A DNA stretch of 64,000 nt from Sphingobium sp. HWE2-09 (GTDB taxonomy: Bacteria; Pseudomonadota; Alphaproteobacteria; Sphingomonadales; Sphingomonadaceae), in the NCBI RefSeq assembly GCF_035989265.1, contig NZ_JAYKZX010000003.1, forward strand, positions 2,882,501 to 2,946,500, given 5' to 3'. Position numbers and translations under genes: made by a program. The notes beneath the pieces were generated by a model, which saw nothing but the letters and a program-made list of their open reading frames with translations, was not told where the DNA came from and ran no database searches. Shown piece by piece: positions 50,755-59,582 of the stretch (the first letter of the stretch is position 1; every line of letters starts with the position of its first letter).

Positions 50755-51966
50755 TCAGGCAAAGCTGCGGCTGACGAACCAGTACACGCCCATCAGCACC
50801 AGCCCCGATGCGCAGACATCCACCACGATCGGCCGGGGCAGCGTCAGCTTGAAGCGCCGCAGCAGCGCGACGATCCCGACCAGCGTCGTGACCACCGTCA
50901 ACTGGCCGACCTCCACGCCCAGATTGAAGCCGACCAGCAATTCGGCCAGCTTCGCCGCCGGTATCGCTTCGTTCAGCAGGTCGGCGGCAAAGCCAAAGCC
51001 GTGGATCAGGCCGAAGATCAGCGTGATGACCAGCCGCAGCCGACCGGCATCGCGCACATAGCCCGCCACCATCAGATAATTGGACGCGAACAGCCCCGCG
51101 CCCAGCAGCAAAGTGAAGGGCAGCAACCCGATGCCCAGCAGCTTCAGGCCCGCCATCGCGAACAGCGCACCCGCCGTCCACAGCGCGAACAGCTTGGGCC
51201 TGTGCACCTGCATGGCCAGATTTTCGATGCCGATCAGCGCGATGGTCAGCGCGACCAATGCATCGATGAACTCGGCATGGGGGCGGATGATGCCGGTGAC
51301 CGCCAGCGCCAGTGTCAGGCTGTGGCCCAGCGTGAAGCCGGTGATGACGAAGATCAGATCCTTGAACCGGCGTGAAATCAGGACGAGACCCAGCAGGAAG
51401 CTCATATGGTCGATGCCGGTAAAGATGTGCATGATGCCCATCTTCACGAAGGTCAGCAGCCCCGCACCCTCGATTACGCCGCCCTGCGCTTCGCTCATGT
51501 CGATCGTCTGGGCGTCGGCGGTCAGCACGTCTTCGGCGAAATCCCCCTTCACGGTCTGGATCTGCGCCATGTTCACATGGGTCGGCACCAGCTCGAAAAA
51601 GGCGCCGTCGCGCAACAGGATGCCGTTGGGCGAAGGGCAGTCATACAGAAACTCGACCCGCCGATAGCCGGTGACCGCCGCGACCGGGCGCGGCTTGCCC
51701 GTCAGCGTGCATGGCTTGCCATCGGCGCTAGCCCCCACCTTGGGCGTCAGATACGCGATCAGTTGCGGATTGTTGGGCGGTCGGCCGTCGGTTGTCAGCC
51801 GCCGCGCCTCCACATCGGACACGGAAAAGGTCAAATGCACCGACCGGCCATCGACCATCCAGGTCGAATGGGATTCCGACCGGGTATGCGCGCTCGCTGG
51901 CGTGACTTGCCACAGGAAGGTCGCGGCCAGCGCGAACAGCAGCCGCCCGATGATGCGCATCCTCAT
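50755..51966 (-). CDS. HupE/UreJ-like membrane protein with extracytoplasmic domain
   Basis: A 403-residue protein. A signal peptide (GRLLFALAATFLWQVTPASA) is followed by a domain of about 150 residues that is probably periplasmic. Then a HupE/UreJ_2-type membrane part: MGIMHIFTGIDHMSFLLGLV, ITGFTLGHSLTLALAV, FGLIHGFGFAADLLNE and FNLGVEVGQL. The His/Asp/Glu residues in these helices are the putative metal route; HupE/UreJ proteins carry nickel or related metals. Its ATG overlaps the TGA of the PpiC-like gene (ATGA). A second HupE-type protein is encoded at 58884. Confidence 0.88.
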   Translation of the reverse strand: MRMRIIGRLLFALAATFLWQVTPASAHTRSESHSTWMVDGRSVHLTFSVSDVEARRLTTDGRPPNNPQLIAYLTPKVGASADGKPCTLTGKPRPVAAVTGYRRVEFLYDCPSPNGILLRDGAFFELVPTHVNMAQIQTVKGDFAEDVLTADAQTIDMSEAQGGVIEGAGLLTFVKMGIMHIFTGIDHMSFLLGLVLISRRFKDLIFVITGFTLGHSLTLALAVTGIIRPHAEFIDALVALTIALIGIENLAMQVHRPKLFALWTAGALFAMAGLKLLGIGLLPFTLLLGAGLFASNYLMVAGYVRDAGRLRLVITLIFGLIHGFGFAADLLNEAIPAAKLAELLVGFNLGVEVGQLTVVTTLVGIVALLRRFKLTLPRPIVVDVCASGLVLMGVYWFVSRSFA

Positions 51967-52868
51967 TGCAGGTCCGATGCGATCTTGATGTCGGCGCGCT
52001 TTTTCAGGAAATGCTTATTGCCATCCTGCAAGCGCCCGACCTTGTCCGCCAGGAAATCGCTCAGCACCTGCGCGCGGGCCTGCGCATAGGGTGTCTCGAT
52101 CGGCAACTGGTTATGCACCATCTGGAGGATATGGACGCCGTCGGGCGCGGTTATGGGGTCCGATACCGCGCCATTCTTCAATCGGGTCGCGATGGCGAAG
52201 ATCGGCTTGCCCAGATGCTCTTCCGCCGCGAAGTAGAATTCCTCGCCATCATCGACCCGGCCACTGGTCTTGAGGCCCAGCGACGCAGGCGACACGCCAC
52301 TGCGCAGTCCCGCCACGATCCGCTGTGCATCGCCGCCCTTCGGGACGATCCATTCGTGCAAGGTCATCATCCCCTCGCTCGCATATTTCGCGCGATGGGC
52401 CTTATACCATTGGATCAGTTCGTCCTCGGATGGCTTGGACGTCATCGCGTCCTGCGCGATCGACCCTTCCGTCGCCTGGACCAGTGCCTGGCGGACATCG
52501 ATATCGTCGTTGGACAGACCCATCTCCACGCCGCGCTGGACGTACAATTCCTCGCGGATCATGTCGTCCAGCACCTTCTGCTTCTGCGCCCGCGTCGCTT
52601 GGGCAAAGGGAATGGTGTAGAGAGCCGACACCTGCGCGATCAGGTCGGCGCGCAGGATGGGCACATTATTGACCAGCGCCGCATCCTCCGCCGGGACCGA
52701 CGCGGTACGCGTACCCTGCGCCGTGAACAAGCCATAGCCTGCGATGGCGAGGCCGATGATGGCCCCGACCGCAGCGAAGAGCATCGATCGGCGCGCGACG
52801 GGCTGGTGGGTCGCCCACAGCGGCTCGGACGCGGCCGCCGTCGTCGGAGAAGAAGTCTGCTCGGTCAT
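51963..52868 (-). CDS. PpiC-type peptidyl-prolyl isomerase, membrane-anchored
   Basis: A 301-residue protein. One membrane helix (SMLFAAVGAIIGLAIAGYGL, about residues 28-50) anchors it. A SurA/PrsA-like N-domain and a parvulin-like part are next (GMMTLHEWIVPKGGDAQRIV, then PITAPDGVHILQMV). It probably helps fold a partner envelope protein. The start at 52868 (MTEQTSSPTTAA) is directly after the cytochrome gene stop with a 4-nt overlap. HupE-like and PpiC-like genes often neighbour each other. Confidence 0.85.
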   Translation of the reverse strand: MTEQTSSPTTAAASEPLWATHQPVARRSMLFAAVGAIIGLAIAGYGLFTAQGTRTASVPAEDAALVNNVPILRADLIAQVSALYTIPFAQATRAQKQKVLDDMIREELYVQRGVEMGLSNDDIDVRQALVQATEGSIAQDAMTSKPSEDELIQWYKAHRAKYASEGMMTLHEWIVPKGGDAQRIVAGLRSGVSPASLGLKTSGRVDDGEEFYFAAEEHLGKPIFAIATRLKNGAVSDPITAPDGVHILQMVHNQLPIETPYAQARAQVLSDFLADKVGRLQDGNKHFLKKRADIKIASDLQ

Positions 52869-53638
52869 TTCCTGTCCTGCTTGGTTGGCGCCAGCGACGC
52901 AACATAGACCGCCACGTTCCGCAGTTGTGCGGCGTTCAGCACCCGGCCGAAAGCGGGACTCATGCCTGCGCGACCCCGGCTGATCGTATGGCGAATATCC
53001 GCCGGACTGCCGCCATAGAGCCATATATCGTCGGTCAGCGATGGTGCCCCGATGGCTACGTCTCCGCCCAGATCGCGCCCATGGCAATCCCAGCAGCCCG
53101 CCTTGGTATATTGATCATGCCCGCGGTTCACCGCAGCGCGATCGGTGCTGCGCCCCGTGAAGGACAGCAGATATTGCGTCAGATCCTCGATCTGCGCGGG
53201 CGTCTGGGGCGGCAGCGGCTCGGCGGCGTCGGGTATCTTGCTCGCATAAGCGGGCATGACGGCCAGGTTCCAGCCATGCTTGTTGCCCGCGCGGATGCCG
53301 TATCGGGCGATATCCTCGATTTGCGCCACGGTGCCGGTGCCGTACAGATGGTCGTCGTCGGTCAGGTCCGGCGTGCCCAGCGTCTGGTCGCCCTTCCCCC
53401 TGTCCCCGTGGCAGGATGCGCAATGGCTCTCATAGACCGACTTGCCCCCGGCTAGCGCGGTCGCGCGCAACGCCGGGTTGCCCAGGATCGCTTCGGGGTC
53501 GGCGCGCAATATGTCGGACTGCGTGCCCCCGCGCCACAGACTGATGGAAAGGGCGATAAGGACCAATGCCATCAGCGCCCAGAAAAGGGGGCGCGCCTTG
53601 ACGGCGGTGATACGGTTCCGGTAGGCGGTCATCGCCAT
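52865..53638 (-). CDS. Membrane-anchored diheme cytochrome c
   Basis: A 257-residue protein with an N-terminal helix (LFWALMALVLIALSISLW) and two heme sites, YESHCASCHGDRGKG (near residue 66) and AGCWDCHGRDLGG (near residue 170). The Met ligands lie in LAVMPAYASKI and AGMSPAFGRVL. Layout is like CcoP of cbb3 oxidase, but no CcoN/CcoO genes are here, so it likely serves the HupE/PpiC module. The start at 53638 has no clear ribosome site; 53632 is an alternative. First gene of the minus arm. Confidence 0.85.
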   Translation of the reverse strand: MAMTAYRNRITAVKARPLFWALMALVLIALSISLWRGGTQSDILRADPEAILGNPALRATALAGGKSVYESHCASCHGDRGKGDQTLGTPDLTDDDHLYGTGTVAQIEDIARYGIRAGNKHGWNLAVMPAYASKIPDAAEPLPPQTPAQIEDLTQYLLSFTGRSTDRAAVNRGHDQYTKAGCWDCHGRDLGGDVAIGAPSLTDDIWLYGGSPADIRHTISRGRAGMSPAFGRVLNAAQLRNVAVYVASLAPTKQDRK

Positions 53639-53789
53639 GTTGCTTGGACCCGGCGCCACCGATGCGTCCAGCACCGTACAGTAACGTACATGTTGCCGCT
53701 GGCGTAACAGGGGTATCGATCTAGGGGGAAGGGGTGAACGATCGGATGTTTGCGTTTACCCAACCCACGGACATCGATAGCAAAATATT

Positions 53790-55085
53790 ATGACGGTTGG
53801 CGACGGCGACTATCAGGAAAAGCTGGCTGCGGAAGCCGCGCGCGTCCGCGACAGCGGCGATCTCGGCCGGTCGGAGCCGCTGATCCGCCTGTTCGATTTC
53901 CTCCTCCAGCGCTCGCTGGAAGGCCGCGTGCCCAAGGAGATCGAGATCGCGCAGGAGGTGTTCGACAAGAGCACCGATTTCGACATGATGCTCGACGCGT
54001 CGGTGCGCGTCTATATCCACCGTCTGCGGCGCAAGCTGACCGAACATTATGCCCGCGTCGCCGCAGAGGCCGACCGCATTTCCATCCCCCTGGGCGAATA
54101 TCGGCTGGTGCTGGCCACCGCCGCGACGGCGGTCGTGGTGGAGGAAGAGGAAGCGGATGTCCCCGAACCGCCTTTGCCGGCCGCGCCCTCGCCCCGACGT
54201 CGGATCAGCCGCTTCTGGTTGGTCGTCATCGCCTTTGCCCTGATCAACGCGCTGGGCTGGGCCTATTATATCGGTCGCATTCCCACGGAGGTGCGTCCGC
54301 TGCTGACCAAGCTGTGGAAGCCGATCATCCAGAATGGGCGGCCCACCGCGATCGCGCTGGGCGACTATTATATCTTCGGCGAATCGGACGACAGCGTCAC
54401 CGTCCCCCGGCTGGTCCGCGATTTCACCATCAATAGCCGCGCGGATCTCGACAGCTATCTGATGCTCAACCCGGACAAGGTCGGTCGCTATATGGACCTC
54501 AACCTCAATTATTTGCCTACGGGCCTGGGTCCGGCGCTCGGCAGTCTGGTGCCGATCGTCAACGGCGCGGCTTACCCCACCGGGTTGCGGACGCGCATCA
54601 CGAACATGTCGGATCTGGAACCCAATATCTTCAAGAATGCCAATATCGTCTATCTGGGTTTTCTCAGCGGCCTTGGCCCCTTGCAGGCGCCCCTGTTCCG
54701 CGCGTCGGGGTTCAAGATCGGCAGCAATTTCGACGAACTGATCGACAAGGCCAGCGGCCGTCACTTCAAATCCGACTGGGGGTCGGTCGTGGATGGCAAG
54801 GTGCCCCAGCGCGACTATGGCTATATCGCCAGCCTGCCCGGACCCACCGGCAACCGCATCGTCATCATCGCTGGCACGCGCGATCCTGCCGTGGTGCAGA
54901 TGGCCGAAATCGCCGCCGACGAACAGCAGCTCGATATGATCGACGCCAAGAATGGCGATGGCGCGTTCGAAGCGCTGTTCGAAGTGCGCACGCTGGGCAA
55001 TCTCAATCTGGGCAGTTCGCTGGTGCTGGTCCGCCCGATCCGCGCCGACAGTATCTGGCAACCCGACCAGCAGGGCGCTGATTGA
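53790..55085 (+). CDS. Membrane-anchored winged-helix protein (ToxR-like topology)
   Basis: A 431-residue protein. Residues 1-110 form a winged-helix-like unit: EPLIRLFDFLLQRSLEGRVP, KEIEIAQEVFDKSTDF, DASVRVYIHRLRRKLTEHY and a wing. An acidic linker and one membrane helix (FWLVVIAFALINALGWAYYI, about residues 148-167) follow. Then about 260 outside residues with no family I know. This is ToxR/CadC-like order and would sense an envelope signal and control nearby genes. It begins the plus arm of the divergent module, next to the TonB receptor gene. Confidence 0.78.
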   Translation: MTVGDGDYQEKLAAEAARVRDSGDLGRSEPLIRLFDFLLQRSLEGRVPKEIEIAQEVFDKSTDFDMMLDASVRVYIHRLRRKLTEHYARVAAEADRISIPLGEYRLVLATAATAVVVEEEEADVPEPPLPAAPSPRRRISRFWLVVIAFALINALGWAYYIGRIPTEVRPLLTKLWKPIIQNGRPTAIALGDYYIFGESDDSVTVPRLVRDFTINSRADLDSYLMLNPDKVGRYMDLNLNYLPTGLGPALGSLVPIVNGAAYPTGLRTRITNMSDLEPNIFKNANIVYLGFLSGLGPLQAPLFRASGFKIGSNFDELIDKASGRHFKSDWGSVVDGKVPQRDYGYIASLPGPTGNRIVIIAGTRDPAVVQMAEIAADEQQLDMIDAKNGDGAFEALFEVRTLGNLNLGSSLVLVRPIRADSIWQPDQQGAD

Positions 55086-55199
55086 CGCGACTGTAACGCG
55101 CGCGGGGTACGTTGCATCCCCTGCGGCTACCGTACTGAACTGGCATGGCCGGTTCGATCCTGCGCATGGCTCCCCTCGATGAGAATGAAGGGGAGAGAC

Positions 55200-57380
55200 A
55201 TGACACGACCGACGCAGCTTTTGTGGCGGAGCAGCGCATGCCTGGCGATGATCCTGGCCTGCACCGGCCATGCGCAGGCGCAATCGATGGCCGCACCGTT
55301 GGCAGAGGCGGATGACGCGAACGAGCGCGCCGACATCCTCGTGACCGGCCAGCATATGTCGCTGAACACGCAGGCATCGACGGGCAGCCGCTTGGGCCTC
55401 ACCCTGCTGCAAACCCCCGCCAGCGTCGCGGTGGTCGATGGCGACGACATTCGGGCGCGCGGCGACATGAGCGTGCTGGACGCGGTCACCCGCGCACCCG
55501 GCATCACCAGCAACGGCAATCCCGGCAATGGCGGCACCGCGCTCGCCGCGCGCGGTTTTTCGGGGCAGGGATCGGTGCTGCAACTGGTCGATGGCATCCG
55601 GCTCTTCCCGGCGGCGAGCACGATCACCTTTCCGACCGACCCCTGGAATATCGAACGGATCGAGGTGCTGAACGGACCGGCATCTGTCCTTTATGGGCAG
55701 GGCGCGCTGGGCGGCGCCGTTAATGTGATCACCAAGAAGCCCACGCCCGACCGGACCGAGGTGGAGGCCGAAGCGGGCTATGGATCGCAGGATACCGCCC
55801 ATGTCGCCGCGGGCATCGGCGGGCCGATCAATCCGATGTTCTCCTATCGCGCCGACGCCAGCTATCGTCGGTCCGATGGCTATGTCGATCGCGGCGGATC
55901 GCACAGCCTCGCTTTGTCCGGCGCGCTGCGTTTCGCGCCCAGCGAAACCCTCGCGCTGACGCTGCGCGACGATTATGGCGACATCCATCCCAGCAAATAT
56001 TTCGGCACGCCGCTGATCGACGGCCGCCTCGATACGGCAATCCGCGAACGCAACTATAACGTCGCCGACGCGACCATGTGGTCGAAGGACAACCGCCTGT
56101 CGCTGACGCTCGACTGGTCGCCCAGCGACGCGATCACGGTCAGCAACGTCGCCTATTATCTGACCAGCAAGCGCAAATGGCGCAATCTGGAAATCTACGG
56201 CTATGACAGCGGCACCGGCCTGATCGACCGCAGCGAGCAGTACGGCATCGTCCACGACCAGAAGCAATGGGGCGATCAGGGGTCAGTGAAGATCAGCACG
56301 CCGCTGGGCGGAGGCATCTCCAACGATCTCGTCGTCGGCTTCGACGTCAACCTGATCCGTCTGCGCTATTCGCACAGCTTCGGGTCGGACCCGCAGGAAG
56401 ATTCGGTCGATCCCTATGATTTCGACCCTGGCCTCTTCCTCGACACACAGGGCATCGCCCCGCGCTATCGTACCCGCACGCTGGAATGGAGCCTGTTCGC
56501 CGAAGACCGGCTGAAGATCAGTGATGCCCTGTCGATCGTGGGCGGCGTACGGATGGAGCGGGACAGCGTCTCGCGCTATACCTTCGTCTATACGGGGGGT
56601 CAGATCACCGGCGAAACGCCCGCGCTCAATGGCGGGACCAGCGCGACCAAACGGTTCCGCAACACCACATGGCGCGTCGGCGCGGTCTATCAGCCGACCT
56701 CGGACGTCTCGCTCTACGCCCAATATGCGACGGGCGTCGATCCGCTAGGCACGCTCACCACCTTCTCGACATCGGGCAGCCAATATTATTTCACCAACGC
56801 GACCGGCGACCAGATCGAGGCGGGGGTCAAGGCCAGCTTCTTGGAAGGACGCGGATCGGTGACGCTGTCGGCCTACAAGATCGTCAAGAACAACCTCGTT
56901 ACCCAGCGCACGCTGGGCAGTCCGGTGCAGCAGATCGGCCAACGCTCGTCCAAGGGCATTGAAGCGACGCTGCGCTTCCAACTGCCCGCAGGCTTCGCGA
57001 TCGACGCCAATGGCACGATATTGAAGGCGCGCTACGACGACTTCCCCAATGGCGGCGACAGCTATACCGGCAACGTGCCCGCGGGCGTGCCGCAGCAGTC
57101 GGCGAATCTGTGGCTCAGCTGGAACCAGGGCAAGATCGGCGCGCGGGCAGGCTTGCGCTATGTCGGCCACAGCTATTCAGACGACGCGAACGCTTTCCGC
57201 GTACCCGGTTACACGGTGATCGACGCGGGGCTTAGCTATGCGCTGACGCCGCAGGTCGCGCTCGACCTCCATGTCTATAACCTGTTCGACAAGGATTACG
57301 CCCTGACCACCTATAGCGACGAACAATGGATTCTCGGACGGCCGCGTGCGATCGATGTCTCCATCCGCGCCCGCTTCTGA
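55200..57380 (+). CDS. TonB-dependent receptor, siderophore/metallophore type
   Basis: A 726-residue receptor. Signal peptide ending HAQAQ, TonB box-like ADILVTGQ, plug with LLQTPASVAVVDGDDIRARG, APGITSNGNPG, LAARGFSGQ and NGPASVLYGQGALGGAVNVI. The barrel ends RAIDVSIRARF with terminal Phe. The QTPASV...V...GFSGQ form is the FhuA/FoxA-like group of iron or metal-chelate receptors. The start at 55200 follows GGGGAGAGAC. The PepSY gene after it overlaps or nearly abuts, as in siderophore uptake units. Confidence 0.92.
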   Translation: MTRPTQLLWRSSACLAMILACTGHAQAQSMAAPLAEADDANERADILVTGQHMSLNTQASTGSRLGLTLLQTPASVAVVDGDDIRARGDMSVLDAVTRAPGITSNGNPGNGGTALAARGFSGQGSVLQLVDGIRLFPAASTITFPTDPWNIERIEVLNGPASVLYGQGALGGAVNVITKKPTPDRTEVEAEAGYGSQDTAHVAAGIGGPINPMFSYRADASYRRSDGYVDRGGSHSLALSGALRFAPSETLALTLRDDYGDIHPSKYFGTPLIDGRLDTAIRERNYNVADATMWSKDNRLSLTLDWSPSDAITVSNVAYYLTSKRKWRNLEIYGYDSGTGLIDRSEQYGIVHDQKQWGDQGSVKISTPLGGGISNDLVVGFDVNLIRLRYSHSFGSDPQEDSVDPYDFDPGLFLDTQGIAPRYRTRTLEWSLFAEDRLKISDALSIVGGVRMERDSVSRYTFVYTGGQITGETPALNGGTSATKRFRNTTWRVGAVYQPTSDVSLYAQYATGVDPLGTLTTFSTSGSQYYFTNATGDQIEAGVKASFLEGRGSVTLSAYKIVKNNLVTQRTLGSPVQQIGQRSSKGIEATLRFQLPAGFAIDANGTILKARYDDFPNGGDSYTGNVPAGVPQQSANLWLSWNQGKIGARAGLRYVGHSYSDDANAFRVPGYTVIDAGLSYALTPQVALDLHVYNLFDKDYALTTYSDEQWILGRPRAIDVSIRARF

Positions 57381-57390
57381 TCGCCCGACC

Positions 57391-58884
57391 ATGATGGCGG
57401 GCCATCGGCTCAAACGCTGGCTCTATATCGTCCATCGCTGGCTTGGCATCGGCAGCTGCATCCTGTTCGCGATGTGGTTCCTGTCCGGGCTGGTGATGAT
57501 CTACGTCCCTTTCCCCGCGCTCACGAAGACGGAGCGGATCGCGGGATTGCCGGACATCGACTGGAGTTTGGTCCGCCTCTTACCCGGACCAACCCTGCGC
57601 GCGGCGGGAGAAACCATCCCGCCGCGCGTCCTTTTGCTGGAAATGCGCGGGCCGCTGCCGGTCTGGCGCGTCCGCACGGACGGCAGCGAATATACGATTT
57701 CCGCGTTGGACGGCACGATCCAGATGCCCCCGATCCAGACGCAGGTGAAGGCGATCGCCGAAGGCTTCGGCCATAGCCCCGCGCTGCGCCTGGACCGGAT
57801 CGTGCGCGACCAGTGGACCGTCGCATCGGGCTATGATGCGCATCGTCCGCTGTGGAAGGTGACGCTGGCCGGGGGAGACGGACGCGCCGTCTATGTCTCG
57901 GGTCGGACTGGGGCAGTGGTCCTCTACACCGAACGGTCCGAACGCTTCTGGAATTGGCTCGGCTCTGTCCCCCACTGGCTCTATTTCACCGTCGTGCGGC
58001 AGGATAATGCCCTGTGGCGGCAAGTCGTCATGTGGGTGTCGGGACCGTGCATCGTCGTGGGCGTCACTGGTTTCTGGATCGGCATCCTGCGCACCCGCCT
58101 TGGCGCGCGCCGTTATCGCAACGGGAAGATGTCGCCCTATCGCGGCTGGATGGTGTGGCATCACTGGGCCGGGCTGATCGGCGGCGTCTTCCTCATCACC
58201 TGGATTTTCAGCGGCTGGCTCTCGGTCGATCCCTTCCGCCTGTTCGCCAGCGGCGGCATTTCAGCGCAGGCGCAGGCCCGATATGAGCAGGCCGCCTGGC
58301 CCGCATCCCCCGACCTTGCGCGCCTCGCCCCCCAAGCGCGCGGCGCGCGACAGGTCGAACTCGCCTGGGTCGGGGGCAGGCCGTATCTGGAACTGCGCTG
58401 GCCCGGCCGCACGCGCGTGCTGGACGCCCGCACTCTGGCCCCGTTCCGCCCCGCCATCGCGCCCGCCACGCTCATGCCGAGCACGGCCATCGACGGGATC
58501 GACCGGCTGACTGCCCCGGACGCCTATTGGTATGATCCAACCGCCTTGCCCACGCTGCCGGTGCTGCGCATCCGGTTCGCCGACGCGGCCCGCACCTGGG
58601 TCCATATCGATCCCGCGACCGGCCGGGTGCTGGGCGACATCGACGCACGGGGCCGCACATACCGCTGGCTGTTCGATCTCCTCCACAAATGGGATCTCAA
58701 CGTCCTGACGCAGCATCGCCCCGGCTGGGATATCCTGTTGTGGCTCTTGTCGGCGCTGGGCCTCGTCACCTCGGTCAGCGGGATCTGGCTGGGGTGGAAG
58801 CGCCTGCGCCGCCCCGGCCCCGGACAGCCGGCGCGCAGGACCGTGAGACCGATCCGCGACATGCAAAAAATGGGGCAGAAGTGA
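57391..58884 (+). CDS. PepSY-domain membrane protein (ferric-reductase-like)
   Basis: A 497-residue protein with a leading helix (LYIVHRWLGIGSCILFAMWF) and conserved HRW. A PepSY domain region is followed by helices around VMWVSGPCIVVGVTGFWIGI and WHHWAGLIGGVFLITWIFSG, then a second soluble part and a last helix (LLWLLSALGLVTSVSGIWLG). Proteins of this form reduce imported metal chelates at the inner membrane. The start could also be 57355, inside the receptor gene. Its TGA overlaps the next ATG. Confidence 0.87.
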   Translation: MMAGHRLKRWLYIVHRWLGIGSCILFAMWFLSGLVMIYVPFPALTKTERIAGLPDIDWSLVRLLPGPTLRAAGETIPPRVLLLEMRGPLPVWRVRTDGSEYTISALDGTIQMPPIQTQVKAIAEGFGHSPALRLDRIVRDQWTVASGYDAHRPLWKVTLAGGDGRAVYVSGRTGAVVLYTERSERFWNWLGSVPHWLYFTVVRQDNALWRQVVMWVSGPCIVVGVTGFWIGILRTRLGARRYRNGKMSPYRGWMVWHHWAGLIGGVFLITWIFSGWLSVDPFRLFASGGISAQAQARYEQAAWPASPDLARLAPQARGARQVELAWVGGRPYLELRWPGRTRVLDARTLAPFRPAIAPATLMPSTAIDGIDRLTAPDAYWYDPTALPTLPVLRIRFADAARTWVHIDPATGRVLGDIDARGRTYRWLFDLLHKWDLNVLTQHRPGWDILLWLLSALGLVTSVSGIWLGWKRLRRPGPGQPARRTVRPIRDMQKMGQK

Positions 58885-59582
58885 TGACGACGATACGGAC
58901 AGGGCGCTGGCTATGTGCCACGCTGGCGCTATGCCAGATCGGCGTGGCGCTGGCCCATGACGTGGCGCAGGGCGACCGCGGCTATATCGCGACGACTACC
59001 GGCGTGCAGCTGGGCACCTTCTTCTATCTCGGCGCCAAACATATGGTGACCGGCACGGACCATCTGCTGTTCCTGATCGGCGTCATCTTCTTCCTCCATG
59101 GCCTGCGGCAGATCGCCACCTACGTCACCCTGTTCGCGATCGGGCATAGCACCACGCTGATCCTGGGCGTTCTGCTGGGCACGAACGTCAGCCCTTATCT
59201 GGTCGATGCCATCATCGCGCTGTCGGTGGTGTATAAGGCGATGGACAATATCGGCGCATTCCGGCGCTGGTTCGGTTGTCAGCCCGATACCCGCTCCGCG
59301 GTATTGATCTTCGGCTTCTTCCATGGGCTGGGCCTAGCGACCAAGCTGCAGGATCTGGGCCTGTCGTCGGACGGCCTTGTCCCCAATCTCATCGCCTTCA
59401 ATCTGGGGGTCGAGGCTGGCCAGCTGCTGGCGCTGGCTCTCATTCTGATCGCCATGGGCTATTGGCGTCGCACCGCCAGTTTCGCGACTCACGCCTTCGC
59501 CGCCAATGTGGTGTTGATGACCGCGGGCTTCATTCTTTTCGTCCAGCAGATGACTGGCTATGTCGTGGGAGCATCCACATGA
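58884..59582 (+). CDS. HupE/UreJ family membrane protein (second copy)
   Basis: A 232-residue protein. Signal-like start ending VALAHD, then membrane helices with LGAKHMVTGTDHLLFLIGVI, YVTLFAIGHSTTLILGVL, FGFFHGLGLATKLQ and FNLGVEAGQLLALALI. Same His/Asp pattern as in the longer homologue at 50755, but without its large N-terminal domain. It starts by TGATG overlap with the PepSY gene and ends by ATGA overlap with the anchor-cytochrome gene, so the three are co-translated. Likely an inner-membrane metal carrier. Confidence 0.9.
   Translation: MTTIRTGRWLCATLALCQIGVALAHDVAQGDRGYIATTTGVQLGTFFYLGAKHMVTGTDHLLFLIGVIFFLHGLRQIATYVTLFAIGHSTTLILGVLLGTNVSPYLVDAIIALSVVYKAMDNIGAFRRWFGCQPDTRSAVLIFGFFHGLGLATKLQDLGLSSDGLVPNLIAFNLGVEAGQLLALALILIAMGYWRRTASFATHAFAANVVLMTAGFILFVQQMTGYVVGAST

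Noticed and set aside
52865..53638. CcoP subunit of a cbb3 oxidase
   Set aside because: Diheme layout is similar, but no CcoN, CcoO or CcoQ genes are present and the neighbours are HupE and PpiC genes.
53721..56267. An 848-codon minus-strand open frame
   Set aside because: It runs across two well-supported plus-strand genes and their gap, and has a Gln/Asp/His/Arg-rich shadow composition.
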